Notes under the pieces: generated by a model | What the model was told of the DNA's origin: nothing | Databases searched by the model: none | What the model saw: only the letters and a program-made list of their open reading frames with translations | Made by a program: the position numbers and the translations under genes | Assembly (NCBI RefSeq): GCF_023566055.1 | Contig: NZ_JALIQP010000008.1 | Coordinates: 1-64,000, forward strand | Direction of reading: 5' to 3' | Origin: Halosolutus amylolyticus | GTDB lineage: Archaea > Halobacteriota > Halobacteria > Halobacteriales > Natrialbaceae | Length of the DNA: 64,000 nt | Shown: positions 16,832 through 26,146 of the stretch, in pieces | Position numbering within the stretch: position 1 is the first letter of the stretch | Layout of the letters: each line of letters starts with the position of its first letter

Positions 16832-18013
16832 TCAGCGATCGCGGTCGACGACTTCGCCGGGATGGGTCGTCGCGCCGGTCGAGAGTTTCAGACCGGGCGT
16901 GAGGCTGGTGTTGATCCCGGTCTTGACGCCGTCGCCCGCGACGACCCCGAACTTCCGTCGGTCCGTCGAGACGCGGTCGCCTTTGACGGTAAACCGGACG
17001 TCCCCGTCGTCGTGTCGGAGGTTCGCGACGGTCGTCCCCGCACCGAAGTTCACGTCCCGTCCGAGGACGCTGTCACCCACGTACGAGAGGTGGTTGACGG
17101 CGGCTCCCGGGGAGAGGACGCTGTTTTTCACCTCGACGCCGTTGCCGACCGACGCGTTCCGATCGATCAGCGTCGCGCCCCGAACGTAGGCGTTCGGCCC
17201 GACGGACGCGCCCGATCTGATCAGGGCCGGACCCTCGACGAGGACGCCCGGTTCGATCGTGGCTCCGGACTCGACCACCACGTTCCCCTCCAGGTGGGCC
17301 GCGTCGCTCACCTCGCCGTCGATTCGTCGGTCCAGGTCGGCGAGTTTCCACTCGTTGGCCTCCAGCAGTTCCCACGGTCGACCGACGTCGAGCCACCGAT
17401 CGAGGGTGATCGGCGTGACGGCGAACCGGCCGACGACGGTCGCGAGGACGTCCGTGATCTCGTGTTCGCCCCGTTCGCTCGCGGGCACGTCGAGCCACTC
17501 GGCCGCCCGTTCCGGGAACGCGTACGCCCCGGCGTTCGCGAGGTTCGTCGGGGGATCCGCCGGTTTCTCGACGATGTCCGTGACGGTGCCGTCGGCAGTG
17601 CTGAGGACGCCGTAGTTGCTGGGGTCCGGCACTTCGACGGCACAGACTGCCGGACAGGCGTCGAACAGCCGTTCGATCGCGGCCGGATCGTAGAGGTTGT
17701 CCCCGTTCAGGACCGCGAACGGGCCGTCGAGGCGATCGCTCGCGGTTTCGACTGCGTCGGCCGTGCCGGCCTGCTCGTGCTGTTCGGCGTAGGTGACCGG
17801 GACGCCGCGGTACTCCGTCCCGAAGTAGTCCCGGACCGTCTCCCCCTCGTAGCCGACGACCAGGACGATCTCGTCCGCCCCGGCGTCGATCGCTGCGTCG
17901 ACCGTGTGGGCCACGAGCGGCCTGTCCGCGACGGGCAACATCGGTTTCGGCATCGATTCGGAGAGCGGTCGAATCCGGGTTCCCTGACCGGCTGCGAGAA
18001 CGACGGCTTGCAT
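16832..18013 (-). CDS. glmU: GlmU-type sugar-1-phosphate nucleotidylyltransferase / acetyltransferase
   Basis: A 393-aa two-domain protein. Residues 1 to about 230 are a nucleotidyltransferase with the signature LAAGQGTRIRPL, SMPKPMLPVADRPL and a metal-binding NGDNL. Residues about 245-393 are a left-handed beta-helix of hexapeptide repeats (VVESGATIEPGVLVEGPALIR). Archaeal members of this type make UDP-GlcNAc from glucosamine-1-phosphate by acetylation and uridylylation. The facing glmS supports that reading; a glucose- or other sugar-1-phosphate specificity is possible. A TATA-like tgtatagtaatc on the minus strand (18043-18054) lies about 35 bp before the ATG. Confidence 0.85.
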   Translation of the reverse strand: MQAVVLAAGQGTRIRPLSESMPKPMLPVADRPLVAHTVDAAIDAGADEIVLVVGYEGETVRDYFGTEYRGVPVTYAEQHEQAGTADAVETASDRLDGPFAVLNGDNLYDPAAIERLFDACPAVCAVEVPDPSNYGVLSTADGTVTDIVEKPADPPTNLANAGAYAFPERAAEWLDVPASERGEHEITDVLATVVGRFAVTPITLDRWLDVGRPWELLEANEWKLADLDRRIDGEVSDAAHLEGNVVVESGATIEPGVLVEGPALIRSGASVGPNAYVRGATLIDRNASVGNGVEVKNSVLSPGAAVNHLSYVGDSVLGRDVNFGAGTTVANLRHDDGDVRFTVKGDRVSTDRRKFGVVAGDGVKTGINTSLTPGLKLSTGATTHPGEVVDRDR

Positions 18014-18263
18014 GGCGATTGCTGACGGCGATCGAGGGGATTACTATACAGCCACTACTCACCGACCGTCGGTCCGGATCTCGTTCGCTCGGGCGAGTGG
18101 CTCGAATCCGCCCGCTGACGGACATTAAACTGCGTGTTACTGTCTATAAACGATGGATTTCTCGCGATGTGAACCGTAACACTGCCGATCTCTGAACTGT
18201 GTCGTTTGGCGGTTAATTCGGGTTGAAACGTTCCACTACGGTACTCGTCGCGAGTTATGCGGT

Positions 18264-18275
18264 CTATATTAAATA
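18264..18275 (+). promoter_or_regulatory. TATA box of the small zinc-protein gene
   Basis: ctatattaaata is centred about 30 bp before the ATG at 18300, the spacing expected for a leaderless haloarchaeal transcript. Confidence 0.6.
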
Positions 18276-18299
18276 CCGTTCTGTGGCTACGCGTTGGTG

Positions 18300-18509
18300 A
18301 TGTCGACTGAACCAACCGACGCCAAGTGGACGCCGATGACGTCCGGTCAGCAAACGAGCGCCCCCCGCTGTGTCAACTGTGGTCACCAGGTCACCCGTCA
18401 GTTCGCCCGCGTGTTCGGAGACAACCGCGACGTGGTCCACGCCTGTCCCGAGTGTGCGACCTACCGCGAGATGAAGACCTCCGACTTCATCCCGAAAGAA
18501 CGTCGCTAG
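18300..18509 (+). CDS. Small zinc-finger protein (DUF7563-like)
   Basis: A 69-aa protein with two knuckles, CVNCGHQV (about residues 24-31) and CPECATYREM (about 49-58), followed by a basic tail KERR. This is a conserved haloarchaeal type of unknown function, likely a single zinc ribbon binding nucleic acid or protein. In-frame TTG and GTG codons stand immediately before the ATG; the ATG is preferred because the TATA box spacing puts the transcript start right at it. It is divergent from glmU, with 286 bp shared upstream. Confidence 0.8.
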   Translation: MSTEPTDAKWTPMTSGQQTSAPRCVNCGHQVTRQFARVFGDNRDVVHACPECATYREMKTSDFIPKERR

Positions 18510-19382
18510 TCGCGGATCGACGACTCCCGGATCGGTGGCCCGGCCGACTGCGCGTTCGGCCGGATCGACTGCTGGTCGGGTTAGAACTGGGTTGCGGTGT
18601 AGCGACGGGGAATCCATATTCAGGGAATCGGAATGACGGCGTGTCCGTCCCCATCGCCCGTCGCGACCTCGGTCGACCCCGACAGGAACCGGTTGCCTCG
18701 CCGACGGACGTCTCGGCGGCGTCCACCGCCCGTTCTCGTCCCGTCACCCTGCGTGCGGTTGCGTGTCCCCCGCACGGATCGGTGGCGGCCGCATCCGGTT
18801 CGAGTCGCCGACGTCGTATTGGCTGGGGACCGACCGACGTCGATGGCTCCCGCTGGTGACGGTTTACCGTGAGCGCCTCGGTGAGCAGTCGACCGCTGGC
18901 GCGAGCGTCTCGTCCCACCACGCGGCCCCATCGGAGGCGACTGCGACCTGCGCGAGTGCGAGTTCGGCGGTGACAGCCGCTCCGACTGGCGTCCGGATCA
19001 CGCTCGTCCGGACCGGTGTGCCCGTTCTCGCACTCACTCGCGATACTACGGAGTGCCTACCGGGACGCCGGGGCGGGTCCAGCGAAGGCGCGTACGGGAC
19101 GGTTTCGTCTCGCGGGAGGGTATTTTGTTCCCGTTATTCCGGTGGGACGATCGTCCGCAATAGTGGTGAACGTTCACGTGGCGATTAGTCACGACCTATA
19201 TTTTTGAACGTTCGTCATCGTATAACCGTCTCACTCACCCACGATTGCGTACACATGGCTTCGCCAGCATCCCTCCGCTCGACCTCGGGTCCCGCCACGG
19301 GTCGGGCACGATCGCAGTCGCGACGCGAATCGTCCCGATCGACTCCGACGCGAGACGATCACGGTGGCCGATCGGGGCAACG
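18510..19382. other. Long intergenic region before the winged-helix gene
   Basis: About 870 bp. Most of it has Arg/Ser-rich frames only. The last 220 bp carry a promoter-like element and palindromes (see 19166-19214). A 43-codon frame starting ATG at 19255 ends across the next start codon (overlap 19383-19386); it might be a leader peptide but has no other support. Confidence 0.55.
19166..19214 (+). promoter_or_regulatory. Promoter with paired TGAACGTTC operators
   Basis: The 12-bp palindrome gtgaacgttcac (19166-19177) and a near copy tgaacgttcg (19205-19214) are 38 bp apart. They bracket a TATA-like ctatattttt (19197-19206). Placement around the TATA suggests a repressor site, possibly for the winged-helix protein encoded downstream (inference). 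Confidence 0.45.
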
Positions 19383-19643
19383 ATGAGCACGTCCGAACAC
19401 GAGTCCGACCTCGAGGGAGACACACCGGCCCCCTCGATCGGCGAACTTCCACCCAGTTCGAAACTCGTCTACAAGGTCCTCGAGTACGAGGGACAGCTGA
19501 CACAGGACGAGATCGCACGGGAGTCACGACTGTGCGCCCGGACGGTTCGCTACGCGCTCGGGAAACTCGAGGGGGCGGACCTCGTCGCCAGTCGGGTCTG
19601 TCTGAACGACGCCCGGAAGTCCACGTACTGGATCGAGGAGTGA
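19383..19643 (+). CDS. Winged-helix DNA-binding protein
   Basis: An 86-aa protein with one helix-turn-helix/winged-helix domain: PPSSKLVYKVLEYEGQLTQDEIARESRLCARTVRYALGKLEGADLVASR matches the MarR/TrmB-like pattern, and the final strand DARKSTYWIEE forms the wing. The length is normal for the small haloarchaeal regulators of this type. The ATG at 19383 is preferred over an upstream in-frame start at 19245 because the extension is Arg-rich and lacks a fold. No effector domain is present. The palindromes upstream make autoregulation possible. Confidence 0.8.
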   Translation: MSTSEHESDLEGDTPAPSIGELPPSSKLVYKVLEYEGQLTQDEIARESRLCARTVRYALGKLEGADLVASRVCLNDARKSTYWIEE

Positions 19644-19704
19644 GCGTCCCGTCGGACGCAGTCCCGAGACCACGGTTCTCGGTTGGGACGGGCGGTGTCC
19701 GCGC

Positions 19705-20715
19705 TCACTGACGTTTGCGATACGTATCGATCACGAGGTCGACTCCGAACGACCCGGCCGTGATGGTGTAGTTCGTCTCGAGTCGCGGGTTGAACTTCGC
19801 CTTGTACCGGTTGATGCTCGGGACGCCGGCCCCGACGAGGTCGTACCGTTCGATCCCCGATCGGAGCCCGTCGCGCATGACGTGCCAGTCCAGCAGGTCG
19901 TTGACGGCCAGGTCGACGTCCGCGTCCGGCTTGACGCCGCCTTGCCACCGGTAGCGCGTTCGATCGGATTCGACGACGAGGATGCCGCCCAGAAAATCGC
20001 CGTCGACGCGACAGACGTACGGTCGGATCGCGCCGTCGGGAAGGGTCTCGTACATCGACCGGGCGAACCCGGTTCCCAGATGGAACGATCGGCCCTGGTT
20101 CTCGTAGCGCCGCCGGACCTGTTCGACGATCCGCTCGACGTCGTCGGCGGTGCCCTCCTGAATCGTGTAGGCGTCTTCGTCTGCGTTGCGGACGTTACTC
20201 CGGGCGTCGCTGCTGAACCGATCGAGCAGGTCCGCCGCGGAGCCCTCGAGGTCGACGACGTAGGTGTACTCCGGTTCGACGTCGTACTCGTTCCAGACGA
20301 ACGGGCGCACGTCGTCGAACTCGGCGGCCACGATCCTGGTGTACAGCGGCGCGATCTCGTCGTCGATCCACTCGAGACAGCCGTCGATGAACCCCCGGAT
20401 CCGCCGATCGGCCGTCCGCCGTTTGAGTGTGGCGACGTTGAGGACCGACGGACCCAGGTAGCACGACCACGACCGCGGTGCGGGGGAGAACGCCCCGGTG
20501 ACCGGTCCCTTCGAGTACTCGAAGACCGGAAAGAGCCCGACTGGCTCGTGGCCCTTGAACCCGGCCAGGAGGTGCGGCGTCGTCCCGGTGTCCTCGGCCT
20601 GCAACCGGAGCGCCTCGGCCCGACAGAACGGGTTCGTCCCGTCCGATCGCTCCACGTACCGGTTCCACGCCTCCGCGTCGTCCCGCGGATCGAGGACTGT
20701 CACCTCGACACTCAT
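19705..20715 (-). CDS. FemAB-like / GNAT acyl- or aminoacyltransferase
   Basis: A 336-aa protein with the double-GNAT architecture of the FemX/BioF2-like family. The N-terminal half contains NPFCRAEALRLQAEDTGTTPHLLAGF and a GLFPVFEY strand. The second half has SSDARSNVRNADEDAYTIQEG and the substrate-loop signature GGVKPDADVDLAVNDLLDWHVMRDG. Family members transfer aminoacyl or acyl groups to sugars of cell-wall precursors or exopolysaccharide. Archaea lack peptidoglycan, so the acceptor here is probably a surface glycan sugar (inference). Its start codon is 2 bp after the stop of the phosphodiesterase gene, and the two share a promoter. Confidence 0.8.
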   Translation of the reverse strand: MSVEVTVLDPRDDAEAWNRYVERSDGTNPFCRAEALRLQAEDTGTTPHLLAGFKGHEPVGLFPVFEYSKGPVTGAFSPAPRSWSCYLGPSVLNVATLKRRTADRRIRGFIDGCLEWIDDEIAPLYTRIVAAEFDDVRPFVWNEYDVEPEYTYVVDLEGSAADLLDRFSSDARSNVRNADEDAYTIQEGTADDVERIVEQVRRRYENQGRSFHLGTGFARSMYETLPDGAIRPYVCRVDGDFLGGILVVESDRTRYRWQGGVKPDADVDLAVNDLLDWHVMRDGLRSGIERYDLVGAGVPSINRYKAKFNPRLETNYTITAGSFGVDLVIDTYRKRQ

Positions 20716-20717
20716 CG

Positions 20718-22343
20718 TTACAGGTACCCGAGATCCGACAGCCGGTCCTCGACGGTTGCGTCGTCCGTAGCCGCGATCGCGTCCCCGTCGTAGGCCCGGT
20801 ACTCCCGTATCGCGCTCCCGTCGACGATCGGTAACGGGCGGCCGTCCATCGCGGCGTCGACGGGGACGTCGAAGACCGAACAGATCGTCGGCGCGACGTC
20901 GAAGATCGACGCGTCGGTGAGCGAGGCGGACTCGTCAAACGCCGGTCCGACGGCGGCGATCACGCCGGTCAGCTTGTGATTCCACGGCTCCATCGGTTCG
21001 CCGAACGTTCCCGTTCCGAGGTCGGCGGCGATCGCGTTGTCGAACGCCGTCGGCACCGTCACGATGTCCGGGGCGGCCTCGACGTGGGGCCCATCGAAGA
21101 CGGTCTCTCTCGGCGCGACGGTTTCGAACATCGGCTCGCCGTCGGGCGTCTCGACGGCCGACAACTCCTCGACGAGTTCGTCTCGAACCCGGTCGTACTC
21201 TTCCCGGTGGACCTGCCCGTTCGGTTCTCGACCCTCGAGGTTGATCCGAACGCCGAGTTCACTTTTCGATCGGACGTACGCGCGCGAGTGACGGAAGTCG
21301 ACCTGTTCGCTCGCAGCCCTGATCGCGTCGTTCGGAACGCGACTGCCGATCGGTTCCTTCAGGCCGACCAGGTCCAGTGCGGCGGCGACCCGCTGTGTCG
21401 TGAGTCCGACCGTCGCGGCGGCGTTCATCGCTCGCTGGAGGGGCCCCGGATCGCGGTCGCTCGCGTCCTCGCCCTTCAGGAGGTCGTTCTCCCAGGCTGT
21501 CGTCCAGTTGGGCATGCCCTCGCCGCCGCTCCGGGCGCTGACGTACCCCTGTTCGCGGAGGAACTCGTTGACCCGGAACTCGTGGCCCTCGACTTTCCCC
21601 ATGCCGTGATCGCTGACGACGAGGACGTTTTCGGGATCGATCTCCGCCATCGTCTCGGCGATCTGTCGATCGACCGCGGCGTAGACCGCTTCGATCGCCC
21701 GCCTGTCGCCGGGGCGTTCGTGGAAGACCGAATCCGTGAGCTGGAACTGGAGGAAACCGAACTCGGGATCGAACCGGTCGCAGAGGTACCTGAACGCCGC
21801 TCCCCGACCCGCGATCGTTCGCTCGTATCCCTCGACCGATCGATCGGGTTCCGGGCCGCTCTGGGGGTAGATCCGGTACTCGCCGCAGGCTTGCTCGACG
21901 TCCGCGAGGATGCCCTCGGGGTGACAGACCGGCTCCTCGGGTGCCGTCAGTCCGGGAATCAGTGCGCCGTCGAACTCGCGCGCTGGGTGGGTGACCGGGA
22001 GGTTGACGACGACGCTCGTCCGTCCGTGATCGCTCAGCAGTTCCCAGATCGTCCGTTCCCTGACGTAGGTCGAATTGACGACGTCCCAGTCGTAGCCGTC
22101 GAACGAGAGAAAGTCGTAAACACCGTGTTTCCCGGGGTTCTTCCCCGTGTACAGCGACGGCCACGCGCTCGCCGTCCACGGCGGAATCCCCGATTCGAGC
22201 GGGCCGCTCGTTCCCCCGTCGAACAGTCGCCTGACGGTCGGCATCACCCCCGACTCGAACAGCGGCTCGAGGACCGGTCGACAGCCGGCGTCCAGCCCGA
22301 TCACGAGGAGCCGAACGCCGTCGTCGTCCGTCGCACGTTCCAT
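20718..22343 (-). CDS. Alkaline-phosphatase-superfamily phosphodiesterase/nucleotide pyrophosphatase
   Basis: A 541-aa cytoplasmic-looking protein of the type I phosphodiesterase family. The metal-binding start VIGLDAGCRPVLEPL, the nucleophile region PPWTASAWPSLYTGKNPGKHG (Thr/Ser nucleophile) and VVSDHGMGKVEGHEF are all present. Such enzymes cleave phosphodiester bonds in nucleotide sugars or phospholipid-linked glycans. In haloarchaea they recur in glycosylation islands; the substrate is unknown. The C-terminus, VEDRLSDLGYL, is shared with the phosphodiesterase at 44502-46094. The ATG at 22343 is preferred to a longer frame because a WTAACAAAG promoter lies 24 bp upstream. It is the first gene of a two-gene unit with the FemAB-like gene. 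Confidence 0.88.
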   Translation of the reverse strand: MERATDDDGVRLLVIGLDAGCRPVLEPLFESGVMPTVRRLFDGGTSGPLESGIPPWTASAWPSLYTGKNPGKHGVYDFLSFDGYDWDVVNSTYVRERTIWELLSDHGRTSVVVNLPVTHPAREFDGALIPGLTAPEEPVCHPEGILADVEQACGEYRIYPQSGPEPDRSVEGYERTIAGRGAAFRYLCDRFDPEFGFLQFQLTDSVFHERPGDRRAIEAVYAAVDRQIAETMAEIDPENVLVVSDHGMGKVEGHEFRVNEFLREQGYVSARSGGEGMPNWTTAWENDLLKGEDASDRDPGPLQRAMNAAATVGLTTQRVAAALDLVGLKEPIGSRVPNDAIRAASEQVDFRHSRAYVRSKSELGVRINLEGREPNGQVHREEYDRVRDELVEELSAVETPDGEPMFETVAPRETVFDGPHVEAAPDIVTVPTAFDNAIAADLGTGTFGEPMEPWNHKLTGVIAAVGPAFDESASLTDASIFDVAPTICSVFDVPVDAAMDGRPLPIVDGSAIREYRAYDGDAIAATDDATVEDRLSDLGYL

Positions 22344-22367
22344 GGGCTGGTGGTGCGTCCGTTCGGG

Positions 22368-22376
22368 CTTTGTTAT
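22368..22376 (-). promoter_or_regulatory. WTAACAAAG promoter element (phosphodiesterase unit)
   Basis: gcATAACAAAGcccg on the minus strand, 24 bp before the start codon. This is TATA-box spacing for a leaderless mRNA. First of 12 similar sites in the surface-glycan regions. Confidence 0.65.
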
Positions 22377-22450
22377 GCAACCGCTTTGCGCGGCTGTATG
22401 CCGCCGCTTCGTGCTCGCCGTCGACGAGCGGATCCGCGAGCGTGCCGCGG

Positions 22451-22536
22451 CTACAGTAGCCACCGAAACCGTTCACACACCGATCGCACGACGGCTGTAC
22501 GATCGGGTGTGCGCTGGCTGTCGGTGGCTACTGTAG
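22451..22536. repeat. 84/86-bp palindromic element, copy 1
   Basis: The terminal arms ctacagtagccaccga and its complement at the other end enclose inner arms around cacaccgatcgcacg / gatcgggtgtgcg. The whole element can fold as one long hairpin. It is more diverged than copies 2 and 3 (CTACAG in place of CTATAG ends). It lies in the 306-bp space between the divergent phosphodiesterase and aminotransferase genes; apart from this and the promoter, that space is empty. Confidence 0.85.
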
Positions 22537-22649
22537 GCTCTGCCTGTCGCCGTCGGGCGTCGTGTACTCTGTGCATCACTAATCCCCCTGCTGGCAACTG
22601 ACAACGTCGTGACGGTACCGTCGTACTCATCGGCCGGCCGTTCGACAGG

Positions 22650-23768
22650 ATGATCCGCAACTCGCCGCCCCTGTTCGAGGGGGCCACGATCGATCGGTCG
22701 CCGGCCGGCATCGAGGGGATGCTCGACCGGCACGCACGCGAGGCCACGTTCTACGGATCCGGCAAGGTCGCGCTCCGGGACGGCCTCGCCGCGCTCGTCG
22801 AGTCGGGGGACACCGTCCTCGTTCCGGCCTACCTTCCGGACGCGGTCGTCGAACCGCTCCACGATCTCGGCCTCGTGTCGCGGTACTACGCCGTCGAGGA
22901 GACTCTCGCACCGGACCTTGCGGATCTCGAGTCCAGGATCGACCACCGGACGGCCGCTGTCGTGTCGGTCAACTACTTCGGGTTTCCCATGCCGGGGCTC
23001 GGGGAGTTCAGGGCGCTCGTCGAGGAGTACGACTGCTACCACGTCGACGACAACGCGCACGGCCCGATAAGCGTCGACGATGGGACCCTCCTCGGGACGC
23101 GGGGCCACCTCGGCGTCACGAGTCTGTGGAAGCTGTTGCCGATCCCCGACGGCGCGGTGCTCTACTGCAACGACGACGACGTCGCCGAGGTCTACACGCC
23201 CTCCCACTGTGCCGGCGTTCGCGATCGGCTGACCGCGGCCGACGTCCGGTACGTCCTCACGTCGCTCGTCTCGGAGGTGCTCGATCGCGACGGTCGATTT
23301 CGGGAGGTGATCGACGCGATCGTCCCCGACCGGGTTCGGCCGTCCGTTCCCGGCCCGCGGGAGCGATACGAAGCGGGCAAAGCCCCCATGTCGAAGCTCT
23401 CGGCGTGCGTGATCGCCGACGCGGATCTGCAGGCCATCCGCCGCGCCCGCCGTGAGAACTATCGTGCGTGGCATCGGGTCCTCGATCCGTACGACGACGT
23501 CGACCCCCTGTACGAGTCGCTCCCACCGGGAATCTGTCCACAGGTGTATCCCGTCAGGGCGTCGGATCCCGGACGATTCCGGGAGACACTCGATCGCTGT
23601 GGCGTCTCGAACCCGAAGACGTGGCCGCGTCTCTCGCCCCCAGTCGTGGGGGATCCCCAGTACGAGACCGCACAGCGACTGGCCCGGGAGGTCGTCGTCC
23701 TCCCGGTTCACCAGGGCCTCGACCCGACGACGATCGAGGCGGTGGGGAAGCGCCTCCCCGAATCGTGA
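22650..23768 (+). CDS. DegT/DnrJ/EryC1/StrS-type PLP-dependent aminotransferase
   Basis: A 372-aa fold-type I PLP enzyme related to sugar aminotransferases. ATFYGSGKVALRDGLAAL is the cofactor-phosphate loop. HVDDNAHG carries the Asp that pairs with the pyridine nitrogen. TSLWKLLPIPDGAV provides the Schiff-base Lys at about residue 161. The sequence departs from textbook DegT proteins (no GEGG after the Lys), so the substrate could be a sugar or another carbonyl compound. It is divergent from the phosphodiesterase unit and convergent with the HerA-like gene, and would make amino-sugar building blocks for surface glycans (inference). Confidence 0.78.
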   Translation: MIRNSPPLFEGATIDRSPAGIEGMLDRHAREATFYGSGKVALRDGLAALVESGDTVLVPAYLPDAVVEPLHDLGLVSRYYAVEETLAPDLADLESRIDHRTAAVVSVNYFGFPMPGLGEFRALVEEYDCYHVDDNAHGPISVDDGTLLGTRGHLGVTSLWKLLPIPDGAVLYCNDDDVAEVYTPSHCAGVRDRLTAADVRYVLTSLVSEVLDRDGRFREVIDAIVPDRVRPSVPGPRERYEAGKAPMSKLSACVIADADLQAIRRARRENYRAWHRVLDPYDDVDPLYESLPPGICPQVYPVRASDPGRFRETLDRCGVSNPKTWPRLSPPVVGDPQYETAQRLAREVVVLPVHQGLDPTTIEAVGKRLPES

Positions 23769-23855
23769 CGGTCTCGTACGGACTGCTGTACGTCGTTCCC
23801 GGAGCGACCCGAGGCATGCTCCGGTCGCTCGGGAATACAGTTACAGCAGACCATC

Positions 23856-25529
23856 TCAGTCCCCGGCGATCGCCGCCCGCAGTTTCGATCGGGTCGTCTC
23901 GCTCAGCGTGTACGTTCGTTCTGCGGGCCGGTCGAGGACGGACTCGGTACGCAGTTCCGAGAGGAGACTCTGGACGGCGACCGGCGACCGCCCGACGGTC
24001 CGTGCGACCGCTTCCGACTGGAGCGATCCCGATCGGGCGAGTTCGGTCACGACCTCTCGTGCGGTCGGTTCCGAACACTGCGAATTCTCGCACGCGCGCG
24101 TGATCCGCTCGTCGAGCCACGTCAGCCCGAATTCGTCGGGACCGTCCGATCCGGCGTCGGCGACGAGGATCTCACCGTCCGGCCCCAGTTCCGCCTCGCT
24201 CGTGTAACCGAACTCGTGATCGTCGCCGGCAGCCTGGACGATCCCGTCCTCGGCCGTATCGCGTTCGGAGTCGCCGCCGGCGTCACTCCTCGCGTCCTCG
24301 AGTCGGTTCCGGAGCCGATCGTTCTCGGCGCGCAGTCGATCGACCTCCGCTTCGAGGTCGTCGATCCGGTCGGCCCGATCGGCGAGTTCGTCTTCGAGTG
24401 CGTCCCGCTCGGCCGCCAGGTCGTCGCGCTCCGCCTCGAGTTCGGCCAGTTCCTCGTGGAGTCGCCGCCGATCCTCGTCGGTGTTCGGGAGGTGGGTCTG
24501 GACGGTTTCGGGCCGGGTCAGCGCGTCGGCCATCTGCTTGGCCGCACTCGAGACGTCCCGCGCGGATTCGAGTTCGTCCTCGAGGGTCTCGATGCGTTTT
24601 TCTTTCTTCTCGAGTTCGTTCTCCAGTTCGACGATCCGGTTTTCCTCCCGCTCCTTGCGCTCCGAGATGTCCTGGAGGTCGCCGACGAGGGCGTCGGAGA
24701 CGGACTTCAGTTCGGGCCGTTCGAAGTCGTCGAGCCCCGGCGTCGCCCCGGCGTCGAAGGTTCGCTTGCGGCGGAACTGCACCTTCCGGACGTCGAGTTC
24801 GGTCCAGTCGGTCTGGACGAACGCCTGACCGTCGTTCAGGTCCGAGACGACCTCCGAGTACTCGGTGTCGATGATTCGGCCGACGACTTTCGTGTCGTTG
24901 TCCCAGGTCAGCCGGTGCCAGACGAGCCAGTTCGCTTGCGTGATGAAGTCCTTCTTGACGTCCGCCGGCCGCTGGCTGATCCCCAGGATTCCGAGGCCGT
25001 GTTTCCGGCCGCGCTTGCTGATCTTGATCAGGAGTTTGCCCGTTTCGCCGACGCCACCCCCTTCCGGGATGTACTCGTGGACCTCCTCGACGATCAGCAG
25101 GAACGGCTTCTTCAGCTTCTTCTCCTTGACGAACAGCTGGCGGGCGATCTTCCGGAGGAGTTCGTCGGCCACCTCCTCGTCGAGGTAGCCGGAGACGTCG
25201 AGGATGACCGGGACGTTCTCCTCGAGCGCGAGGCTGGCCATCTGTTCGGCGTGTTCCGGCCCGATCTGGATGTCACACTCCTCGTCGGCTCCAGCGTGGA
25301 GCATCTCGTACTCCTCCTTGAGCCCGTAGTACTCGCCGTCGGTGTCGACGATCAGCAGGGGAAAGCCCGCGTCGAGCAACTCCTCGGCCAGGACGGAGGC
25401 CGTGTTCGACTTTCCCGACCCCGATTTCCCGGTGACGAACCCGCGACCGGTCAGGATCTCGACGACGGGCAGGTGCAGGTCGGTGCCGTCGGCGCTCTCG
25501 CCGACGTGAATCTCCCGCTGCTCGCTCAC
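23856..25529 (-). CDS. HerA-like ATPase (DUF87) with coiled coil and winged helix
   Basis: A 557-aa protein of the HerA/FtsK superfamily of hexameric DNA-pumping ATPases. The start HVGESADGTDLHLPV is a HAS-barrel-like segment. Walker A is GKSGSGKS (34-41). Walker B with the HerA hallmark is LLIVEEVHEYIP (about 144-155), and KHGLGILGISQRP is the sensor region. A long, heptad-rich coiled coil spans about 285-420 (LENELEKKEKRIETLEDEL). The last ~90 residues form a winged-helix domain (EVVTELARSGSLQSEAVARTVGRSP). HerA partners NurA in end resection, but no nurA is adjacent. Instead parA lies divergently across the 9-bp repeat array, so a role in DNA segregation or transport is attractive (inference). 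Confidence 0.85.
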   Translation of the reverse strand: MSEQREIHVGESADGTDLHLPVVEILTGRGFVTGKSGSGKSNTASVLAEELLDAGFPLLIVDTDGEYYGLKEEYEMLHAGADEECDIQIGPEHAEQMASLALEENVPVILDVSGYLDEEVADELLRKIARQLFVKEKKLKKPFLLIVEEVHEYIPEGGGVGETGKLLIKISKRGRKHGLGILGISQRPADVKKDFITQANWLVWHRLTWDNDTKVVGRIIDTEYSEVVSDLNDGQAFVQTDWTELDVRKVQFRRKRTFDAGATPGLDDFERPELKSVSDALVGDLQDISERKEREENRIVELENELEKKEKRIETLEDELESARDVSSAAKQMADALTRPETVQTHLPNTDEDRRRLHEELAELEAERDDLAAERDALEDELADRADRIDDLEAEVDRLRAENDRLRNRLEDARSDAGGDSERDTAEDGIVQAAGDDHEFGYTSEAELGPDGEILVADAGSDGPDEFGLTWLDERITRACENSQCSEPTAREVVTELARSGSLQSEAVARTVGRSPVAVQSLLSELRTESVLDRPAERTYTLSETTRSKLRAAIAGD

Positions 25530-25672
25530 CGATCACCCACCCCGGTTGGGCGCGACTTGTTCATGTTATCCATACAGTCCCATCACGTGACCTTGAATAT
25601 TGGCCCCGATTTCCCTCCGATCGTTCCGATATCGCGCCCGTCGATCGCCTTTCGACCCGGGAAACCAGTCCT

Positions 25673-25717
25673 TCACGGTTTGCACTTTCTACACCGTACA
25701 CACTGTGTAGAACGTTT
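25673..25717. repeat. 9-bp repeat run A (5 units)
   Basis: tcacggttt, gcactttct, acaccgtac, acactgtgt and agaacgttt follow each other without gaps. Confidence 0.75.
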
Positions 25718-25781
25718 CCGTCGCCTCGAGTTCTTCATCGCCGTTCGACGCCGACTCCTGACGGCCCGCGATGACGTTTAT

Positions 25782-25835
25782 ACACCGTGTTCACAGTCTG
25801 CGATGTTCACACAGTGTGAACTGTAGACACGTTTC
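25782..25835. repeat. 9-bp repeat run B (6 units)
   Basis: acaccgtgt, tcacagtct, gcgatgttc, acacagtgt, gaactgtag and acacgtttc are consecutive. Confidence 0.75.
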
Positions 25836-25898
25836 ATCCGATCCGCCACGTGTGGTCGTCATCCGAACACACGATTCCTTGCTCCCTCGTTGCGGCCC

Positions 25899-25943
25899 GA
25901 ACTGTGTAAAACGTATACACTGTCTGAACAGTGTATACGGTCC
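25899..25943. repeat. 9-bp repeat run C (5 units)
   Basis: gaactgtgt, aaaacgtat, acactgtct, gaacagtgt and atacggtcc are consecutive. Confidence 0.8.
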
Positions 25944-25991
25944 GATCGTTACCTCCGTCCCGGCCGATCGTCGCGACCCGGGTTCGGTGTC

Positions 25992-26090
25992 GAACGGTCT
26001 ACGATGCGTTCCCAGTGCAGGAATCCTACACGGTGTACACGGTGTAAACTGTCTATATGGTGTACGACGCTTGAACCGTAGGCACAGTGC
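25992..26090. repeat. 9-bp repeat run D (11 units)
   Basis: Eleven units in one register, with two identical acacggtgt units at 26028-26045. Units 2-4 are the most degenerate. Confidence 0.8.
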
Positions 26091-26146
26091 CATTCTCGAT
26101 CGCCGGTCGAATACGCCCGTTTCATGGCATCACTGGGGGGTTGTGT

